From NCBI GenBank assembly GCA_963836355.1, contig CAWIJO010000002.1:1054001-1118000 (forward strand): DNA of 64,000 nt. The letters run 5' to 3'. How positions within the stretch are numbered: the first letter of the stretch is position 1; every line of letters begins with the position of its first letter. Shown one piece after another: positions 40,195 to 48,743 of this stretch. The notes under the pieces were generated by a model. The model saw nothing but the letters and a program-made list of their open reading frames with translations. It was not told the DNA's origin and made no database searches. The position numbers and the translations under genes are program-made. Source of the DNA: Palsa-506 sp963836355 (GTDB taxonomy: Bacteria; Actinomycetota; Actinomycetes; Streptosporangiales; Streptosporangiaceae).

Positions 40195-41754
40195 ATGAGC
40201 CTGGCGGCCGGGCGGGGCGAGACAGCCGGGCGGGGCGAGACAGCCGGGCAGAGCGAGACAGCCGGGCAGAGCAAGGCAGCCGCGGCCGTCGCGGCGGTGG
40301 ATCTGGGCGCGTCCAGCGGCCGGGTCATGGTCGGCCGCGCCGGGCCGGGACTGCTTGAGCTGACCGAGGCGCACCGGTTCGGCAACGTCCCGGTGTCCGC
40401 GGGCGGCACCTTGCACTGGGACATCCTGCGGCTGTACGCCGGAGTCACCGACGGCCTCCGGGCCGCGGCGCGCGGGCACGAGCTGGCCAGCATCGGGATC
40501 GACTCCTGGGGAGTTGACTACGGGCTGCTCGACGCCGACGGCATGCTGCTCGGCAACCCGGTGCATTACCGGGACGCGAGAACCGAGGGCATCGGCGAGC
40601 GGGTGCTGGCCGCGGTTCCGGCCGCTGAGCTGTATACGGTCACCGGCATCCAGCAGCTCCCGATCAACACCGTCTACCAGCTGGCCGCCGCGGCCGGCAC
40701 GGCGCAGCTGCGGGCAGCGCGGACACTGCTGCTGATCCCGGATCTGATCGGCTACTGGCTGACCGGCGAGATCGGCGCCGAGGTGACTAACGCGTCCACC
40801 ACCCAGCTGTTCGACGTGCGGGCGCGAGCGTGGGCAACCGGCCTGATGGAGCGGACCGGGATCCCGGCGGGCATCTTCCCGCCGCTGCGAAAGCCCGGCG
40901 ACACGATCGGGGAGCTGCTGCCCGGCGTCCGCGCGGCGGCCGGGCTGCCCGCCGCGGCGCGCGTGGTCGCGGTCGGCTCGCATGACACCGCCTCGGCGGT
41001 GGCCGGGGTGCCCGCCAGCGGCGGCAACTTCGCCTACATCTCCTGCGGGACGTGGTCGCTGGTGGGGATGGAGCTGGACCAGCCAGTGCTGACCGAGGCC
41101 AGCCGGCGGGCCAACTTCAGCAACGAGACCGGGATCGACGGCACGATCAGGTACCTGCGCAACGTGATGGGCCTGTGGCTGCTGCAGGAATCGCTGCGAT
41201 CCTGGTCCCAGGCTGGCCCGGCGCCCGGCCTCGCCGCGCTGCTGGCGGAAGCGGCCGCGCTGCCGCCGCTGGGTGCCGTGTTCGACCCGGGCGACCCGGC
41301 GTTCCTGCCGCCTGGCGACATGCCATCCCGGATCGCGACAGCGTGCCGCCGGGCCGGCCAGCAGCCGCCGCCGGACCCGGCGGCTGCCGTCCGGTGCATC
41401 CTGGACAGCCTGGCGCTCGCCCACCGGCGGGCGGTCATCGATGTCCAGGAGCTGTCCGGGCGCAGCGCCGACGCCGTGCACATCGTTGGCGGCGGGGCCC
41501 GCAACGCGCTGCTGTGCCAGCTCACCGCCGACGCCTGCGGGCTGCCGGTGATCGCCGGGCCGGTGGAGGCGACCGCGCTAGGCAACGTGCTCGTACAGGC
41601 CCGGGCGCTTGGCGCCGGACCGGCCAGCCTCGGTGGCATGCGCGCCCTGCTGCGGCAGACTCAGCAGCTGCGCCGGTTCGAGCCGGCCGGCCGCAGGCAA
41701 GCCTGGGATGCCGCCGCCCGGCGAGCGGGACTGGCCGGCCCGGCCGGTAGTTGA
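40195..41754 (+). CDS. rhaB: L-rhamnulokinase
   Basis: 519 residues from the ATG at 40195 (AGGAGGTGACCGGG upstream). FGGY kinase family: VAAVDLGASSGRVMVGRAG (phosphate 1), SIGIDSWGVDYGLLDADG, TGIQQLPINTVYQLAAA typical of RhaB, GSHDTASAVAGVPA, FAYISCGTWSLVGMELDQP, VHIVGGGARNALLCQL (adenosine motif). Phosphorylates L-rhamnulose at C1. The N-terminal 30 residues are a Gly/Glu/Thr/Ala repeat ahead of the fold. 26 bp after rhaD, so co-transcribed. Confidence 0.9.
   Translation: MSLAAGRGETAGRGETAGQSETAGQSKAAAAVAAVDLGASSGRVMVGRAGPGLLELTEAHRFGNVPVSAGGTLHWDILRLYAGVTDGLRAAARGHELASIGIDSWGVDYGLLDADGMLLGNPVHYRDARTEGIGERVLAAVPAAELYTVTGIQQLPINTVYQLAAAAGTAQLRAARTLLLIPDLIGYWLTGEIGAEVTNASTTQLFDVRARAWATGLMERTGIPAGIFPPLRKPGDTIGELLPGVRAAAGLPAAARVVAVGSHDTASAVAGVPASGGNFAYISCGTWSLVGMELDQPVLTEASRRANFSNETGIDGTIRYLRNVMGLWLLQESLRSWSQAGPAPGLAALLAEAAALPPLGAVFDPGDPAFLPPGDMPSRIATACRRAGQQPPPDPAAAVRCILDSLALAHRRAVIDVQELSGRSADAVHIVGGGARNALLCQLTADACGLPVIAGPVEATALGNVLVQARALGAGPASLGGMRALLRQTQQLRRFEPAGRRQAWDAAARRAGLAGPAGS
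40213..40266 (+). repeat. 18-bp in-frame minisatellite, 3 units plus degenerate
   Basis: CGGGGCGAGACAGCCGGG twice, CAGAGCGAGACAGCCGGG once, then a decayed fourth unit. Encodes GETAGR/GETAGQ/SETAGQ near the start of rhamnulokinase. Confidence 0.9.
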
Positions 41755-41799
41755 CACGTTCCAAGGCGGCCCAGACACTGGCGGTCAGGGCCAGAGAGG

Positions 41800-42830
41800 A
41801 TGTCGGTGAACGCGCCGGTCAGCATCAGGGAAGTGGCCGCACGCGCGGGCGTCTCGGTAGGCACCGTGTCGAACGTGCTCAACCGGCCGGACATCGTGGC
41901 CAGGTCGACCCGGGACCGGGTGCAGGAGGCCATCAAGGCGCTCGCGATCGACGGAACGAGTCGGCCAGGCAGCTGCGCGCGGGCCGTAGCCGGATCATCG
42001 GGCTGGTCGTGCTCGACGTGGCGAACCCGTTCTTCACCGATGTAGCCCGCGGCGTCGAGGATGAGGCGAGCATGTCCGGGCTCGCCGTCATCTTGTGCAA
42101 TAGCGACGACCAGCTGCCGAAGGAGACGCACTACCTGGAGCTGCTCGAGGAGCACCGGGTGCAGGGCATCCTGATCACGCCGGTGGCCGGCGCCGACGAG
42201 CGGCTCGCGCAGCTGCAGCGGCGCGGCACCCCGGTGGTCCTGGTGGACAGCAGGTCACCGACCGGCGGCCTGTGCTCGGTGGCCGTCGATGACGTGCTCG
42301 GCGGTGACGTCGCGATGTCGCACTTGCTGGCCGCCGGGCACCGGCGGCTCGCGTTCGCCGGCGGCCCGCTCAGCATCCGGCAGGTGGCCGACCGCCGCGA
42401 CGGTACGCTCCGCGCGCTGCGGCGGGCCGGGCGCAGCGCTGCTGACCTGCAGCTGATCGAGACGACCGCGCTGAATGTCGCCGCCGGGCTGCGGGCAGGC
42501 GCCCAGATCGCGGCGCTGCCGCCGGGCCGCAGGCCGACCGGGGTCTTCTGCGCCAACGACCTGATCGCGCTCGGCCTGCTGCAGGAGATGACGCTGCGCC
42601 GGATCGCGGTACCGGGTGACATCGCCATCGTCGGATACGACGACATCGATTTCGCGGCCGCGGCCGCCGTGCCGCTTTCCTCGGTCCGCCAGCCCCGCCA
42701 GCAGCTCGGCCGGACCGCCGCCCGGCTGCTGCTCGAAGAGACCATGGAGCCCGCGCGGCACACCCACCGGCAGGTCATGTTCAAGCCCGAGCTGGAGATT
42801 CGGCAGTCCAGCCGAAACTTGAACCGGTGA
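41800..42830 (+). CDS. LacI-family regulator of rhamnose genes (one frameshift)
   Basis: Start at ATG 41800, or GTG 41806, which has the better spaced GAGAGG. N-terminal HTH: VSIREVAARAGVSVGTVSNV, LNRPDIVARSTRDRVQEAIK. Between about 41944 and 41955 one base is missing (expected ALGYVRNESARQ, seen ALAIDGTSRPG). The following frame carries NESARQLRAGRSRIIGLVVL and the whole ligand domain (DVANPFFTDVARGVEDEASM, VFCANDLIALGLLQEM, IAIVGYDDIDFAAAAAVPLS). Corrected length is about 343 residues. Likely senses rhamnose or rhamnulose and controls rhaI-D-B. The shift, if real, destroys the regulator. Confidence 0.75.
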
Positions 42831-42866
42831 ACCGCGGGCGCGCGCCGGGCGTCATCTCCGGTAGAT

Positions 42867-43519
42867 GGCTATTGCGGGGAATATCCCGGGCGCGGCCAGC
42901 CGCCGGACAGTCCGCCCGTCGCGGCTGTGGTACTGGGCGGCGGGCGGCCTGGCCCTGCGCGGCAGCCTGCATCGCGCTGGCCGCAGCCGGCTTCGTTACC
43001 GTTGACCACCAGGTCGGGGACTTCCAGCGGGTCCCGGTACCCGGCCAGGCTGAGATCAGCCTGGCCGAGCCGGGCGGGTACATCCTCTACATCGAGCAGC
43101 CGGGTCATTGCTGCTCGATCAACATCAACATCGGCAGCGACGACGGCGGGCAGCGCCCGCCGTTCCCGTCGTGGTCGATGCGCGTGCTCATGCAGCCGGC
43201 CGGCGGCGGCACCCCAGTCATGGTCAGCACCTGGCGCGGTGCCAGGGAGATGTACAACCTCGCCGGTCACCAGGGCCAGCGGGCCATGTCGTTCACGGTC
43301 GGGAAGGCGGGCAGGTACATCCTGCGGACCGCGGACGCAACGCCGGACGCCACCATGGATCTCGCCGTCGGCCGGGACATCGGCCGCGGCACGCTCGTGC
43401 CGCTGGTCTTGCTGCTGGCGGGCGTGCTCGCGCTGGCGCCGGCCGGGATCACCACCGGCGTGCTCACCTTCGTCCGGCGCCGCCCTGCCCGCCGCAGGCT
43501 CCGCTCCCGGCTCGGCTAG
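42867..43519 (+). CDS. Conserved membrane protein of unknown function (one frameshift)
   Basis: The N-terminus in one frame (MAIAGNIPGAASRRTVRPSR, LWYWAAGGLAL) continues after a shift near 42970 in the next frame: IALAAAGFVTVDHQVGDFQR, VPVPGQAEISLAEPGGYILY. A second membrane helix lies near the C-terminus (VPLVLLLAGVLALAPAGITT) followed by an Arg-rich tail. The plan is two membrane helices around an extracytoplasmic beta domain. A single open frame starts at GTG 42827 but its first 35 residues do not fit the family. Confidence 0.55.
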
Positions 43520-43565
43520 CCAGCTCCGGGCCGAGCGCGGGCTGGCTGACCAGCCGGGCCGGCAC

Positions 43566-44363
43566 TCAGACCCTGGCGGTGTCCTTGCGGAAGCGCCAGG
43601 CCGCGCCGCCGGCGAAGATGGCCAGCCAGATGACGGCATTGGCGACCCACGCCAGGTGGATGCCGCCGCCGAGGAACGGGGCATGCACGAGCTGGTTCAG
43701 GCCGTAGAGCGGCGTGTACTCGGCGATCGTCTGGAAGAGCTTGGGGAACTGGCTGAGCGGGACGAAAACGCCGCCGGCGAAGGCAAACAGCACGAGGGCG
43801 AACGACAGGAGCTGCATGACGTTCTCGGTGGGCAGCAGGTACCCCATGAAGAGCCCGAATGCCGCGAAGACCAGCGACCCGACCCACACGCAGAGCGCGG
43901 TGATGATCCACAGGTGCACCGGCATGGTGGGCTTGCCGGTCAGGCCGCCGGCCACGTAGACCGCGGTCAGCGAGCTGAGCCCGAGCACCATCGCGGTGAG
44001 CATCTTGATGGCGATATAGGCCGATGACGACAGCGGGGTCAGCCGCAACTGCCTGCTCCAGCCCGCGGCTCGCTCGATGGAGACCATCGCGCCGCCGCTG
44101 GTCGTCGCCAGCACCGCGCCGTACAGCGCCAGGCTGATCATGATGAAGGCGGACACGTTGCCGTGCCCGTCCCGCTGATCCGCGTACTGGCCGTTCAGTC
44201 CGAAAGCCAGGAAGAAGAAGACCGGCAGCACCATCGTGAACAGCACGGTGCGCCGGTTGCGCAGCAGCCGGCGGATTTCCAGCCGGAGGACGGTGAGGTT
44301 GAAGCCGCCCAGCCCGGGAGCCCGCCGGGTACTCAGGTCAGCGGCTAGCGACGGCGTACTCAT
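43566..44363 (-). CDS. ABC-2 type exporter permease
   Basis: 265 residues from the ATG at 44363, which overlaps the ATPase stop (ATGA). Six membrane helices can be traced: TVLFTMVLPVFFFLAFGLNG, SAFIMISLALYGAVLATTSG, AYIAIKMLTAMVLGLSSLTA, WIITALCVWVGSLVFAAFGL, LLSFALVLFAFAGGVFVPLS and a last one near WVANAVIWLAIFAGG. The segment RAAGWSRQLRLTPLSSSAYI is typical of ABC-2 drug/antibiotic exporters. It works with the adjacent ATPase; the substrate is unknown. Confidence 0.85.
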   Translation of the reverse strand: MSTPSLAADLSTRRAPGLGGFNLTVLRLEIRRLLRNRRTVLFTMVLPVFFFLAFGLNGQYADQRDGHGNVSAFIMISLALYGAVLATTSGGAMVSIERAAGWSRQLRLTPLSSSAYIAIKMLTAMVLGLSSLTAVYVAGGLTGKPTMPVHLWIITALCVWVGSLVFAAFGLFMGYLLPTENVMQLLSFALVLFAFAGGVFVPLSQFPKLFQTIAEYTPLYGLNQLVHAPFLGGGIHLAWVANAVIWLAIFAGGAAWRFRKDTARV

Positions 44364-45325
44364 CGTGACGCTCCGGTGGTGTTGGTGTAATTGTCGGTGT
44401 CGTCGCTGGTCAGAGCGATAAAAGCGTCCTCCAGGCCGCGGGTGTTGATCTCCAGGTCGCGAGCCTTGGTGCTGGTCAGCAGGTATCTGGCCACCGCATC
44501 GCTGTCGGCTGAGTGGATCAGCACGGTATCCCCGCGGATTTCGACCTGGTCCGCTCCCGGGATGGCGCGCAGCGCCGCCTCGTCGGCCCCGGGCAGGCTG
44601 GCCCGCACCGTACGGCCAGCCGCCATCGCCTTGACCTGCGACGAGGTGCCGTCGGCGACGATCTTCCCGTGCCGCACCAGGATGATCCGGTCGGCGTAGG
44701 CGTCGGCCTCCTCCAGGTAGTGCGTCGCGAACAGGACCGTGCGGCCGCGGGCGGTGTCCTGCCGGATCGCCTCCCAGAAGCTGCGCCGCCCTTCCACGTC
44801 CATGCCGGTCGTGGGCTCGTCCAGGATGAGCAATTCGGGATCGGGCAGCAGGGCCATCGCGAAGCGCAGCCGCTGCTGCTCGCCGCCCGAGCATTTGCCG
44901 ACCATCCGGTCCGCGATGGCCGTGATGCCTGCCCGCGCCAGGACCTCCGCCACCGGCCTGGTGCGCGCGAACAGGCTGGCCGTGTACCGGGCGGTCTCCT
45001 CCACCGTCAGGTCCTTGAGCAGGCCGCCGGTCTGCATCACGGCCGAGACCAGGCCGCGGGCGATGGCCTGCCGCGGCTGCATCCCGAAGACGGTCACTTG
45101 GCCGGCGGCCGGCCGGGACAGGCCAAGGATCATGTCAATGGTCGTGGTCTTGCCGGCGCCATTCGGGCCGAGGAACGCGACAACCTCGCCGGACGCGACA
45201 TCGAGGTCGATACCCTTGACCGCCTCGACCGGCCCGAAGCTCTTGTGCACGCCCTTCAGGTCGATCATAAGCGGCACTGACCTGCCCGCTGATCCGTATC
45301 CCGGTTCCGCGCTGATCATGGTCAT
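44360..45325 (-). CDS. ABC-2 exporter ATP-binding protein
   Basis: 321 residues if started at the ATG at 45325 (MTMISAEPGYGSAGRSV); the ATG at 45268 (MIDLKGVHKSFG) begins closer to the conserved domain and 45418 would overlap the MBL gene. Walker A LGPNGAGKTTTIDMILG, Q-loop VMQTGGLL, signature KCSGGEQQRLRFAMALL, Walker B LLILDEPTTGMDVEGRR, H-loop LFATHYLEEADAYADR. The C-terminal regulatory part is of the DrrA type. The stop overlaps the permease start. Confidence 0.85.
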   Translation of the reverse strand: MTMISAEPGYGSAGRSVPLMIDLKGVHKSFGPVEAVKGIDLDVASGEVVAFLGPNGAGKTTTIDMILGLSRPAAGQVTVFGMQPRQAIARGLVSAVMQTGGLLKDLTVEETARYTASLFARTRPVAEVLARAGITAIADRMVGKCSGGEQQRLRFAMALLPDPELLILDEPTTGMDVEGRRSFWEAIRQDTARGRTVLFATHYLEEADAYADRIILVRHGKIVADGTSSQVKAMAAGRTVRASLPGADEAALRAIPGADQVEIRGDTVLIHSADSDAVARYLLTSTKARDLEINTRGLEDAFIALTSDDTDNYTNTTGASR

Positions 45326-45410
45326 AGTCCAATCGTCGCACTCGATGGCCACCGAATTCAGGCGGCCGGCCGCGGGCCGGCCGCGGGCGGCTGGCGCCGG
45401 AGCATCCGTT

Positions 45411-46475
45411 TCATCCAATTGTCGCTGGCGCGGCGATCCGGAATCGGTCGCCGCCCGGCATTCCCGCGGCGCGGGTCAGGACGCCGCCGGATTCCTCCAG
45501 GTACGCGATGTGGGCGGCGGTCTCCGCGACGGCGGCCCGGCGCATGAAGCCGGTAATCTGCGCCCAGCCGCGCGACCAGGTCAGCCGCTGGGCGATCTGC
45601 CAGATCGTCGGCCCGCCCGATGATTCGATCACGGCCAGGATCTCGGCGGCACGCTTGTCGTGGTGGACGGCGATCGCGTCCGCCCGGCCGGCGATGCCGC
45701 GGAACCGGTATTCGTGCGCCGGCAGCGCCTCGGCGCTGTCATAGTCGCGGATCCGGCGCAGCGAGCCGAAGTACGCGCGCAGCGGCGAGCCGCGGCCGGC
45801 CTGCGCTAGCCCGATGTTCGGGGTGATCCGGGGCAGCAGGTGATCACCGGTCAGCAGCAGGTCACGGTCGGCGTCGTACAGGCAGATGTGACCGGGGGTA
45901 TGCCCCGGCGTCCACACCACGCGCACCCGCCGGCCGGGCAGGTCGATGTCGTCGCCGTCGTTCAGCAGCACGTCGGGCTCGGGCATCCGCCAGAACGGGC
46001 CGTCCTGGCGATCGCTGAAGGTGATCTCCGCGGCGACGCCGGCCGGCACCCCGCACCGGGCCAGCCAGGCGCGGTCGCCGGCCGACCCGCCGCCGGCCCG
46101 CCAGATCCGCGCGGGCAGCGTCTCCACCTCCGCGGCGTGCATTGCGATCCACGCCCCGGACGCTTCCCGCAGCCGCGCGCTCAGGCCATGATGATCCGGG
46201 TGCACGTGGGTAACGACTATGCCGGTTACCCGGCCGGCCGCGATGCCCGCGGCGTCGAATCCGGCCAGCAGGTCCCGCCAGCCGGCGTCGGAGTCCCAGC
46301 CAGGATCAACGGCTATTACGGAGTCAGCGGAGCTGATCAGGTACGCGAGCGTGTACCGTAGCGGGCTGTCCCGGATCGTCACCGGCACCGACCACAGGCC
46401 AGCGGCGACCTGCTCAGCCGGCGGCAGCTGCCCGGCCCGCCACGCCTGCCGCTGGGCCATCCCGGTAACGATCAC
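45411..46475 (-). CDS. MBL-fold metallohydrolase
   Basis: 354 residues; GTG at 46475 overlaps the PPK2 stop (GTGA), or ATG at 46460. Metallo-beta-lactamase motifs: VIAVDPGWDSDAGW, GIVVTHVHPDHHGLSARLRE (HxHxDH), VVWTPGHTPGHICLYDADRD (His), LLLTGDHLLPRITPNIG (Asp), and PAHEYRFRG. The C-terminal part is helical, winged-helix like (GPTIWQIAQRLTWSRGW), as in many actinobacterial MBL proteins near glyoxalase II and RNase-like enzymes. The reaction cannot be named. Confidence 0.8.
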   Translation of the reverse strand: MIVTGMAQRQAWRAGQLPPAEQVAAGLWSVPVTIRDSPLRYTLAYLISSADSVIAVDPGWDSDAGWRDLLAGFDAAGIAAGRVTGIVVTHVHPDHHGLSARLREASGAWIAMHAAEVETLPARIWRAGGGSAGDRAWLARCGVPAGVAAEITFSDRQDGPFWRMPEPDVLLNDGDDIDLPGRRVRVVWTPGHTPGHICLYDADRDLLLTGDHLLPRITPNIGLAQAGRGSPLRAYFGSLRRIRDYDSAEALPAHEYRFRGIAGRADAIAVHHDKRAAEILAVIESSGGPTIWQIAQRLTWSRGWAQITGFMRRAAVAETAAHIAYLEESGGVLTRAAGMPGGDRFRIAAPATIG

Positions 46476-47386
46476 CGCGCCTCGTGCCGCTCGACGGCGG
46501 CGGCATGGTCGGGCACGTAGGTCTGCAATTCCTTCGGCGCCCGCTGGTAACCCTGGGACGGCGGCCGCGGCGGCAGCGACAGCGGCATCCGCTGCACGTC
46601 GTGATAGTCAATGGTGGACAGCAGGTGGGCGATCATGTTGATCCTGGCCCGCCGTTTGTCATCGCTCTCCACCACGTTCCACTGGGCTTCCGCGATGTCG
46701 GTGTGCACGAACATCTCGTCCTTGGACCGCGAGTAGTCTTCCCACCGGGTGACGGATTCCAGGTCCATCGGGGAGAGTTTCCACCGGCGCATCGGGTCCT
46801 GCAGCCGGGACCGGAACCGGTTCTGCTGCTCGTCATCGCTCACCGAGAACCAGTATTTCCTGAGCAGGATGCCGTCCTCGACGAGCAGCCGCTCGAAGAT
46901 CGGGCATTGATGCAGGAACCGCGCGTACTCCTCCTTCGTGCAGAACCCCATCACATGCTCAACCCCGGCCCGGTTGTACCAGCTGCGGTCGAACAGCACG
47001 ATCTGGCCGGCTGACGGCAGGTGCTCGATATAGCGCTGGAAATACCACTCGGTCTGCTCCCGCTCGGTCGGCGCTTGCAGCGCCACGATGCGGGCGACCC
47101 GGGGGTTGAGGTACTGGGCTACCCGCTTGATCGTGCTGCCCTTCCCGGCCGCGTCCCGGCCCTCGAAGATCACCACGATCCTGGCCTGCTCGGCGCGCAC
47201 CCATTCCTGCACCTTGACCAGCTCGGCCTGCAGCCGGAACAGCTCGGCCTCGTACAACTTCTTGGGCATCCGCTTCGTCTTGGCCGCCTGGCTGGCCTTG
47301 TCACCGGACGCTCCGTCGTTCGCCGCTCCGCGGTCACCCGCTGCGAGCTTGGCCGCCTTCTTTGCCTTGGCGCTGTTACCGGCCAT
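46472..47386 (-). CDS. ppk2: Polyphosphate kinase 2
   Basis: 304 residues. The N-terminal 38 residues are Lys/Ala-rich and disordered. The PPK2 core follows: KKLYEAELFRLQAELVKVQE, Walker A VIFEGRDAAGKGSTIKR, PTEREQTEWYFQRYIEHLP, Walker B IVLFDRSWYNRAGVEHVMG, lid DPMRRWKLSPMDLESVTRW, then FVHTDIAEAQWNVVESDDKR. A one-domain PPK2, so probably nucleoside di- or monophosphate phosphorylation from polyphosphate; class not assignable with certainty. Starts the operon PPK2-MBL. Confidence 0.9.
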   Translation of the reverse strand: MAGNSAKAKKAAKLAAGDRGAANDGASGDKASQAAKTKRMPKKLYEAELFRLQAELVKVQEWVRAEQARIVVIFEGRDAAGKGSTIKRVAQYLNPRVARIVALQAPTEREQTEWYFQRYIEHLPSAGQIVLFDRSWYNRAGVEHVMGFCTKEEYARFLHQCPIFERLLVEDGILLRKYWFSVSDDEQQNRFRSRLQDPMRRWKLSPMDLESVTRWEDYSRSKDEMFVHTDIAEAQWNVVESDDKRRARINMIAHLLSTIDYHDVQRMPLSLPPRPPSQGYQRAPKELQTYVPDHAAAVERHEAR

Positions 47387-47446
47387 CGCCGTACCTCCCT
47401 GCCGTGGCGTATGTGGCTATCCTCCCACTAGAACGGGAGGCGGCAC

Positions 47447-47539
47447 ATGATCACAGCGGCCGATGTCATCGTGGTCGGCGCCGGCCTGCTGCGATCCGGC
47501 GAGCGGGCAGCCGCCGAGGTACTGGCCAGCGTGGAATAG
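47447..47539 (+). pseudogene. Micro-ORF: collapsed flavoprotein relic
   Basis: A 30-codon frame with a strong ribosome site (GGGAGG 6 nt before ATG): MITAADVIVVGAGL joins LRSGERAAAEVLASVE. The first part is the start of a Rossmann FAD site (VIVVGAGLAG...), the second looks like the end of a KstD/amine-oxidase type flavoprotein. An internal deletion seems to have removed over 90 percent of the gene while keeping start, stop and frame. Confidence 0.4.
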
Positions 47540-47953
47540 TCAGCCTGCGGCGGCGGGCCGGATCACGGTGACCGGGTCGAGCACGGCGGCATCGAAGCAG
47601 GTCCGCGTCCCGGTGTGGCAGGCTGCGCCGACCTGGTCGACCTTGACCAGGATCGCGTCGCCGTCGCAGTCGAGCGCGACCGACTTCACCCACTGCTGGT
47701 GCCCGGACGTCTCGCCCTTAACCCAGTACTCCTGGCGGCTGCGAGACCAGTACGTGCACCGGCCGGTGGTCAGCGTCCGGTGCAGCGCCTCGTCGTCCAT
47801 CCAGCCCAGCATCAGCACCTCGCCGGTGTCGTACTGCTGCGCGATGGCCGCCACCAGCCCGGCCGGATCCCGCTTCAGCCGCGCCGCGACCGCGGGATCC
47901 AGCCCGGACTCCCCCGGCCCGGCCGGGCCTGCCTTACTGCTCATCACCCTCAT
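47540..47953 (-). CDS. hisI: Phosphoribosyl-AMP cyclohydrolase
   Basis: 137 residues from the ATG at 47953, which overlaps the hisF stop (ATGA); ATG 47944 is the alternative. Motifs: LVAAIAQQYDTGEVLMLGWM, TGRCTYWSRSRQEYWVKGET, HQQWVKSVALDCDGDAILVK, VDQVGAACHTGTRTCFDAAV with the zinc cysteines. Opens the ring of phosphoribosyl-AMP (third step of histidine synthesis). It lacks the HisE domain, as in other actinobacteria. Last gene of the operon. Confidence 0.9.
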   Translation of the reverse strand: MRVMSSKAGPAGPGESGLDPAVAARLKRDPAGLVAAIAQQYDTGEVLMLGWMDDEALHRTLTTGRCTYWSRSRQEYWVKGETSGHQQWVKSVALDCDGDAILVKVDQVGAACHTGTRTCFDAAVLDPVTVIRPAAAG

Positions 47954-48724
47954 CTCACTTCGGGTAGGCGGACCGGGTGGCCGGCGGCGCGGAGGGATTC
48001 CTTGACGGCGGCGATCGGCAGGCCGCCGAAGTGGAACATGCTGGCCGCCAGCACGGCGTCGGCGCCGGCCTCGACCGCGGGGGCGAAGTGCGCGAGCTGG
48101 CCCGCTCCCCCGCTGGCGATCACCGGCACGGTCACCGCCGCCCGGACGGCGCGGATCATCGGCAGGTCGTAGCCGGCCTGGCTGCCGTCGGCGTCCATCG
48201 AGTTCAGCAGGATCTCCGCCGGCCCCGAGTTCCGCAGCGCGGGCTGCCCAGGCGATCGCGTCCAGGCCGGCCTGCCGGCGGCCGCCGTGCGTGGTCACCT
48301 CGAAGCCGCTCGGGTAAGGACCGCGGCGGGCGTCCACCGACACCACGATGCACTGCGCGCCGAACCTGCCCGCCGCCTCGGTCAGCAGCCCGGGCCGGGC
48401 GATCGCCGCGGTGTTCAGCGCGACCTTGTCGGCCCCGGCCCGGAGCAGCCGGTCCACGTCGGCCACGCTGCGCACCCCGCCGCCGACGGTCAGCGGGATG
48501 AAGACCTGCTCGGCAGTCCGCCGGACCACGTCGTACATGGTGTCCCGGCGGTCGCTGGATGCGGTGATGTCGAGGAACACCAGCTCGTCGATGCCACCCG
48601 CGTCGTACGCCGCGGCCAGCTCGACCGGGTCGCCGGCGTCCCGCAGGTCGCGGAAGTGCACGCCCTTGACCACCCGGCCGTCGTCCACGTCGAGGCAGGC
48701 GATGACCCGGACGGCGACGGTCAC
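47950..48724 (-). CDS. hisF: Imidazole glycerol phosphate synthase cyclase subunit (one-base insertion)
   Basis: Starts at GTG 48724: VRVIACLDVDDGRVVKGVHF with catalytic Asp in CLDVDDGRVVKG, VFLDITASSDRRDTMYDVVR, FIPLTVGGGVRSVADV. At RAAELGAG the frame breaks because GGCGGAG at 48214-48220 has one G too many (GGCGAG expected). The next frame resumes EILLNSMDADGSQAGYDLPM and runs normally (VPVIASGGAGQLAHFA, VLAASMFHFGGLPIAAVKE) to 47952. Corrected length is about 257 residues. With HisH it makes IGP. The single insertion would cause histidine auxotrophy if real. Confidence 0.8.
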
Positions 48725-48743
48725 CGGCGGACCGCCGGGACGC

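Noticed and set aside
41751..41953. Alternative N-terminus for the LacI regulator in a single frame
   Set aside because: It is Arg/Gly-rich without an HTH; the true HTH is in another frame from 41800, so the regulator is frameshifted instead.
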